The translations under genes were made by a program, and so were the position numbers. Positions 13,925 to 16,646 of a DNA stretch of 16,646 nt are shown here, in pieces. How positions within the stretch are numbered: the first letter of the stretch is position 1; each line of letters starts with the position of its first letter. The notes under the pieces were generated by a model. That model had not been told where the DNA came from. It saw only the letters and a list, made by a program, of their open reading frames with translations, and did not search any database. The stretch comes from Io17-Chloro-G2 sp034428715 (GTDB taxonomy: Bacteria > Chloroflexota > Dehalococcoidia > Lucifugimonadales > UBA3495): NCBI GenBank assembly GCA_034428715.1, contig DAOUHE010000040.1:1-16646 (forward strand). The letters run 5' to 3'.

Positions 13925-13982
13925 ACCGGCTGATCTACCCGGTTGATCCCCAAACCGTTGACCGCCTGACGAGGAGCATGGA

Positions 13983-14312
13983 ATGAGCTATTTCAAAAAT
14001 GCCAGCGAACGCGGCCCGATGGAGCTCGTTCCCGGCGCCCGGGCACGAACCTTTTGGGGCGATAATATTCTTCTATCGCTGGTGGAGATCGAAGCCAACT
14101 CCGAGGTGCCCAACCACACCCATCCTCACGAACAGGGCGGTATCGTCATCGAGGGGGAGATGGAGATGGGCATATCCGGAGAGGTAAAGATTCTCAAACC
14201 GGCGGATATGTACATCATCCCCGGAGGCGTAGAACACTATGCCAAAACCGGAGCGGCCCCGGCCAAGGCACTAGACATATTCAGCCCCGTACGCACCGAA
14301 TTCCAGTACTGA
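13983..14312 (+). CDS. Small single-domain cupin protein
   Basis: This 109-residue cupin barrel has metal-binding motif 1 in NHTHPHEQGGIVIEGEMEM (44-62; His45, His47, Glu50), followed by motif 2 in DMYIIPGGVEHYAKT (75-89; Pro80, Gly81, His85). This spacing matches small stand-alone cupins that bind Mn, Fe or Zn and act as isomerases, dioxygenases or sugar/acid-binding proteins. GAGGAG lies 6 bases before the ATG, one of the best ribosome binding sites in the window. It follows the membrane protein by 58 bp and converges on the LLM gene. The specific activity cannot be told from sequence. Confidence 0.9.
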   Translation: MSYFKNASERGPMELVPGARARTFWGDNILLSLVEIEANSEVPNHTHPHEQGGIVIEGEMEMGISGEVKILKPADMYIIPGGVEHYAKTGAAPAKALDIFSPVRTEFQY

Positions 14313-14321
14313 CCGGCTCGG

Positions 14322-14339
14322 CCGGCTCCCGTTAGCCGG
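14322..14339. terminator. Weak hairpin between convergent genes
   Basis: CCGGCT (14322-14327) and AGCCGG (14334-14339) form a 6-bp GC stem with a 6-base loop in the 48-bp gap between the convergent cupin and LLM genes. No clear T-run follows on the plus strand. Location suggests a bidirectional terminator, but the evidence is thin. Confidence 0.35.
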
Positions 14340-14360
14340 ACCAGCTATCAGCCCAAGATT

Positions 14361-15227
14361 TTAAATCACGATCTCAGCCAACCGTCCCACCTGGTCCAGG
14401 TCAGCCACCTGGGGCAGAAATACCATCTCATCGAGACCGATCTGGGAGAATTCCTCAATCACCTGACGCACTGCCTCGGGGGTCGTCAGGACCCGCCGGG
14501 CCGCTTGATCCGCGGCATCCGGGCCCAGGAACTGATTATAGTGCCGGGCTTGGGCCGCGCCCCGCTCATCAGCTCCGGGCCCCAGGGCAAATGCGTTGGT
14601 GACAACAAACCTGGGACTGCCGGGCCGGCCGCGTTCTTTCCAAGCCTCCGCTACCGCGTTGTATAGCGAAAGTGCCGCCTGCTGGTCTCCCCCGCCTCCC
14701 AGGTATCCGTCGGCCCACCGCCCAGCCCGCCGAATAGCCGACGGAGCGAATGCCCCTATCAACAGTTCGGGGCCACTCGTTTGGACCGGCCCTGGACCCA
14801 TCGGACCGGCGCCTTCCACGGGATCCTCATCGGCCCACACCCGCTTCATCAAGGCAAGTTGCCGGCCAAAACGCCGTCCCCGCCGGTGGAAATCTTCACC
14901 CACCGCCGCGTAATCATCTTCCCTGCGGCCCACCCCCAATCCCAATGTAAGCCTACCACCCGACAAAACGTCAATGGTGGCGGCCTGCTTAGCCAGCAGC
15001 GCGGCATCTAGAATGGGCGCGATCAGCAGGGTAGTCATCAAGCGTACCCTTTGGGTCACGGCCGCCACTGCGGCCAAGGAAATAAGAGGGTCCCAGTTTG
15101 GGTAAACCACCCGGTCTATGATGCCCAGGCTGGAAAAGGGACCAGAATCGGCCTGACGCGCCCAATCCAAGACCTGTTCGCGAGACACGCCGGGAATGCT
15201 GGCTGGTAGACCGATTCCAATCTTCAT
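14361..15227 (-). CDS. Luciferase-like (LLM class) flavin-dependent oxidoreductase
   Basis: This 288-residue TIM-barrel protein belongs to the bacterial luciferase-like superfamily. Family signatures are MKIGIGLP at the start, a beta-strand/helix region RVRLMTTLLIAPILDAALLA (60-79), and the hallmark LSGGRLTLGLGVGRREDDY (88-106). Further on it has GRWADGYLGGGG, and near the C-terminus LTTPEAVRQVIEEFSQIGLDEMVFLP. Members use reduced FMN or coenzyme F420; without a structure-based check the cofactor is open. Length is slightly below the common 300-350 residues, but no domain seems missing. A GA-rich stretch precedes the ATG without a strong GGAG. Many paralogues of this class are known from SAR202 Chloroflexota, where they are thought to oxidise recalcitrant organics, which fits the rest of the window. 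Confidence 0.88.
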   Translation of the reverse strand: MKIGIGLPASIPGVSREQVLDWARQADSGPFSSLGIIDRVVYPNWDPLISLAAVAAVTQRVRLMTTLLIAPILDAALLAKQAATIDVLSGGRLTLGLGVGRREDDYAAVGEDFHRRGRRFGRQLALMKRVWADEDPVEGAGPMGPGPVQTSGPELLIGAFAPSAIRRAGRWADGYLGGGGDQQAALSLYNAVAEAWKERGRPGSPRFVVTNAFALGPGADERGAAQARHYNQFLGPDAADQAARRVLTTPEAVRQVIEEFSQIGLDEMVFLPQVADLDQVGRLAEIVI

Positions 15228-15620
15228 AGATTATCTCTACCCCCTCTAAAGATTTATAAAAAATACCAACCGCTCGAATTGGGCACCGACGATGGGTTCC
15301 AGTCCTAGCTATTTTTCTCAGCATGGTGCTGCAGAAGCCGTCGTTGAATTGAGGCCGCCTTCTAGAAAATCGTCATTAGACGTATTCGGGGAAGGAATGC
15401 TCATTGCGACACCCCCTCTTAAACCCGAACCAGTCTAGGTCGGAATCCTCACCCGGTTATGCTAGGAACTTTTGACCACCCGTTTACTTCAAATGTGCAC
15501 GTCTCAAACGCCAGCAGTTTCGCGAAACGGACTGTTAAGGCAAATCTGCCTGCGACAGAGCATGTTCGTGTTTGACTGAACGTTGACTCGGTTATTAAGC
15601 AGTTGGTTAGCGGCTTTGGT
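15228..15620. other. Gene-free gap of 393 bp
   Basis: Neither strand has a supported gene between the LLM start and the MPI-like stop. Short open frames here look random in composition. The only clear structure is the 12-bp palindrome GTTTCGCGAAAC (15517-15528). Two TTGACT boxes lie near 15570 and 15583 without a convincing -10. The LLM promoter must lie in the left part, but I cannot place it. Confidence 0.5.
15517..15528. promoter_or_regulatory. 12-bp perfect palindrome, possible operator
   Basis: GTTTCGCGAAAC is its own reverse complement. It lies about 90 bp downstream of the MPI-like stop codon and about 290 bp upstream of the LLM start. A protein-binding site is possible, but no regulator gene is adjacent. 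Confidence 0.25.
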
Positions 15621-16250
15621 TTACCCACCGATAAATGAACGAATGAATACCTCGGCCCATTCTCTTTCGCCTTCAAAGGTCAGGGCGCCATTGGACATCG
15701 CGTACTCAGGTTTAATACGGCCATATGCGATCATGACGAACGTTTCAGCATCGCATCGGAAGGTGACATCGGGGAGTGAATCCCCGGCCGCCTCCATGAA
15801 TTTTTCTTCCTGGGTCAGCACTACGAAATCTGTGCCTGGCACGGAAACATCGGTTATTTCAAATCGAATCCTTGCGGGAAGCGCGGAATGATTCGTTGGC
15901 AAGGCTATATCCCACCAACGCGGCCGGTGCGGATATCTTTCCACCATAACAGCCAAGCAGTCCTGGGATAGATTCACGTTAGGGTCAAACGGGACGGTGA
16001 CGTCCCACCGGTGTACCGCGAACTCGGTGATGAATTGATCAAGGATGTTTTTGATGGGCTCGGCCCCAGAGCCGCGGTAGCAAAGCTTATCCCAGTCGGC
16101 TGGGCCAACTTGGTCTAGCGCCTCCTCCACAGCCTCCCCGGCTTTGATAAATTCAGCTAATAGCTGACTGCCAAGGTCTTTTCTAAGGGATCTGGGTTGA
16201 CCTCCTTCGCCTCGCTCATCGTTGCGGTCCCTAACCAGCACCTCAGTCAT
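15621..16250 (-). CDS. Maleylpyruvate isomerase/SCP2-family protein, apparently N-terminally truncated
   Basis: This 209-residue protein resembles the mycothiol-dependent maleylpyruvate isomerase-like family (DinB fold plus SCP2-like C-terminus). The helix DQFITEFAVHRWDV (71-84) supplies the E-x3-H metal pair (Glu76, His80). The last 50 residues, DVTFRCDAETFVMIAYGRIK (161-180) then SNGALTFEGEREWAEVF, match the SCP2-like module. The usual first helix with the HxxxW/VAHL-type ligand and about 50-70 residues before it are missing. The first residues (VLVRDRNDERGEGGQPRSL) align with the middle of the DinB domain. An in-frame TAG lies nine codons upstream of the ATG at 16250, so the missing part is not simply a wrong start. 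No strong ribosome binding site is seen. It could be a degraded gene or a shorter family variant. Confidence 0.7.
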   Translation of the reverse strand: MTEVLVRDRNDERGEGGQPRSLRKDLGSQLLAEFIKAGEAVEEALDQVGPADWDKLCYRGSGAEPIKNILDQFITEFAVHRWDVTVPFDPNVNLSQDCLAVMVERYPHRPRWWDIALPTNHSALPARIRFEITDVSVPGTDFVVLTQEEKFMEAAGDSLPDVTFRCDAETFVMIAYGRIKPEYAMSNGALTFEGEREWAEVFIRSFIGG

Positions 16251-16328
16251 AGCTCCACCCGAAGTCCCTGAAATCCCCTAACCCGCTTGAATTCCGCCAT
16301 TTGTAGCTAAATCAGGCTTACATCAGTA

Positions 16329-16490
16329 TTGCACTGTCTACAACTGTCTTGTACCACCGGGGAGATTGAGGAGGAACTGGCGGAGAAACAAGCTGGCAAG
16401 GTCAGCGGCGGCAAGGCGCGGGCGGAGTCCATGACACCGGAGGAGCGGAAGGCACTGGCACGGACTGGGGCAAAGGTACGCGGGGGATAA
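16329..16490 (+). pseudogene. C-terminal remnant of a small GGKARAxxMTPEER-type protein
   Basis: From 16362 to the TAA at 16488-16490 the plus strand reads EIEEELAEKQAGKVSGGKAR and then AESMTPEERKALARTGAKV, ending RGG. The GGKARAESMTPEER pattern is typical of the tail of small basic bacterial proteins of unknown function. Upstream the frame stays open to a TAA at about 16308-16310, with only a TTG (16329) as a possible start and no ribosome binding site. The residues between (HCLQLSCTTG) do not look like the family. It is best read as the end of a gene whose front was lost. The opposite-facing gene next door also lacks its N-terminus. Confidence 0.45.
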
Positions 16491-16646
16491 GCTAAATACA
16501 CGTGGGGATTCGCTATAGAGTCCTCTACTGTATAGTGTATCTTATTTGTTGCAGCGTATTGGCAAGCGTTTATCCTGGAGGATGGGGAGCGAAAAATTGG
16601 CTTGATACCATAGCGACTATTGCCAGTGCATCAATTGGCATTTCAC

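Noticed and set aside
15449..15676. Minus-strand frame of 75 codons overlapping the MPI-like gene end
   Set aside because: It overlaps the supported gene in another frame, with no ribosome binding site or recognisable motif.
16502..16646. Open plus-strand frame to the right edge, ending in a hydrophobic WLDTIATIASASIGIS stretch
   Set aside because: Only a GTG without a ribosome binding site could start it, and too little is visible; it could be a membrane protein start, but I cannot support a call.

Overview
The window reads as a piece of a high-GC bacterial chromosome, most likely an uncultured Chloroflexota bacterium of the SAR202/Dehalococcoidia type. This is an inference from gene content: ALS-like thiamine diphosphate (ThDP) enzymes, carboxymuconolactone-decarboxylase-like proteins, a luciferase-like flavin oxidoreductase, SCP2-containing proteins and dispersed palindromic intergenic repeats. 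No rRNA, tRNA, CRISPR array, transposase or phage gene is visible, so the taxonomic guess is weak.

Layout. Positions 1-1484 (minus) hold the N-terminal ~494 codons of a large STAND/AAA-type signalling ATPase that runs off the left edge. Positions 1811-9810 (all minus) hold a catabolic-looking block, given here in transcription order from high to low coordinate: an ALS-like ThDP enzyme, an M20 amidohydrolase, a small VOC-fold protein, two tandem paralogous AhpD/CMD-like proteins, a second ALS-like ThDP enzyme and a PaaG-like crotonase. Nearly every gene has its own GGAG-type ribosome binding site. Several gaps carry one of two families of imperfect palindromic repeat: family A at 2744-2837 and 6557-6644, family B at 4624-4690 and 8040-8120. 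The block suggests cleavage of an amide or conjugate followed by ThDP-dependent C-C chemistry and CoA-ester processing. No known pathway matches exactly and the substrate is not visible.

Positions 10005-10686 (minus) are an HxlR-type regulator with a C-terminal SCP2-like domain, broken by two single-base frameshifts. It faces an SAM-dependent methyltransferase (10919-11953, plus) across a 232-bp intergenic region with a clear dyad near the regulator start. Positions 11954-12445 are gene-free but dense in inverted and tandem repeats, including a perfect 30-bp palindrome, and end with a TATAAT box next to a dyad ahead of radC.

Positions 12446-14312 (plus) carry RadC, an unrecognised polytopic membrane protein with an apparent TTG start, and a small cupin. 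They converge on a luciferase-like (LLM) oxidoreductase at 14361-15227 (minus). The right end holds a maleylpyruvate-isomerase/SCP2-family gene (15621-16250, minus) that seems to lack its N-terminal part, next to the tail of an unrelated small gene (16329-16490, plus). This looks like a recombination scar.

Nothing here is a clear new defence or mobile system. The most interesting points are the unassigned ThDP/CMD/M20 catabolic block, the repeat families, the frameshifted HxlR with its divergent methyltransferase, and the truncated genes at the right end.
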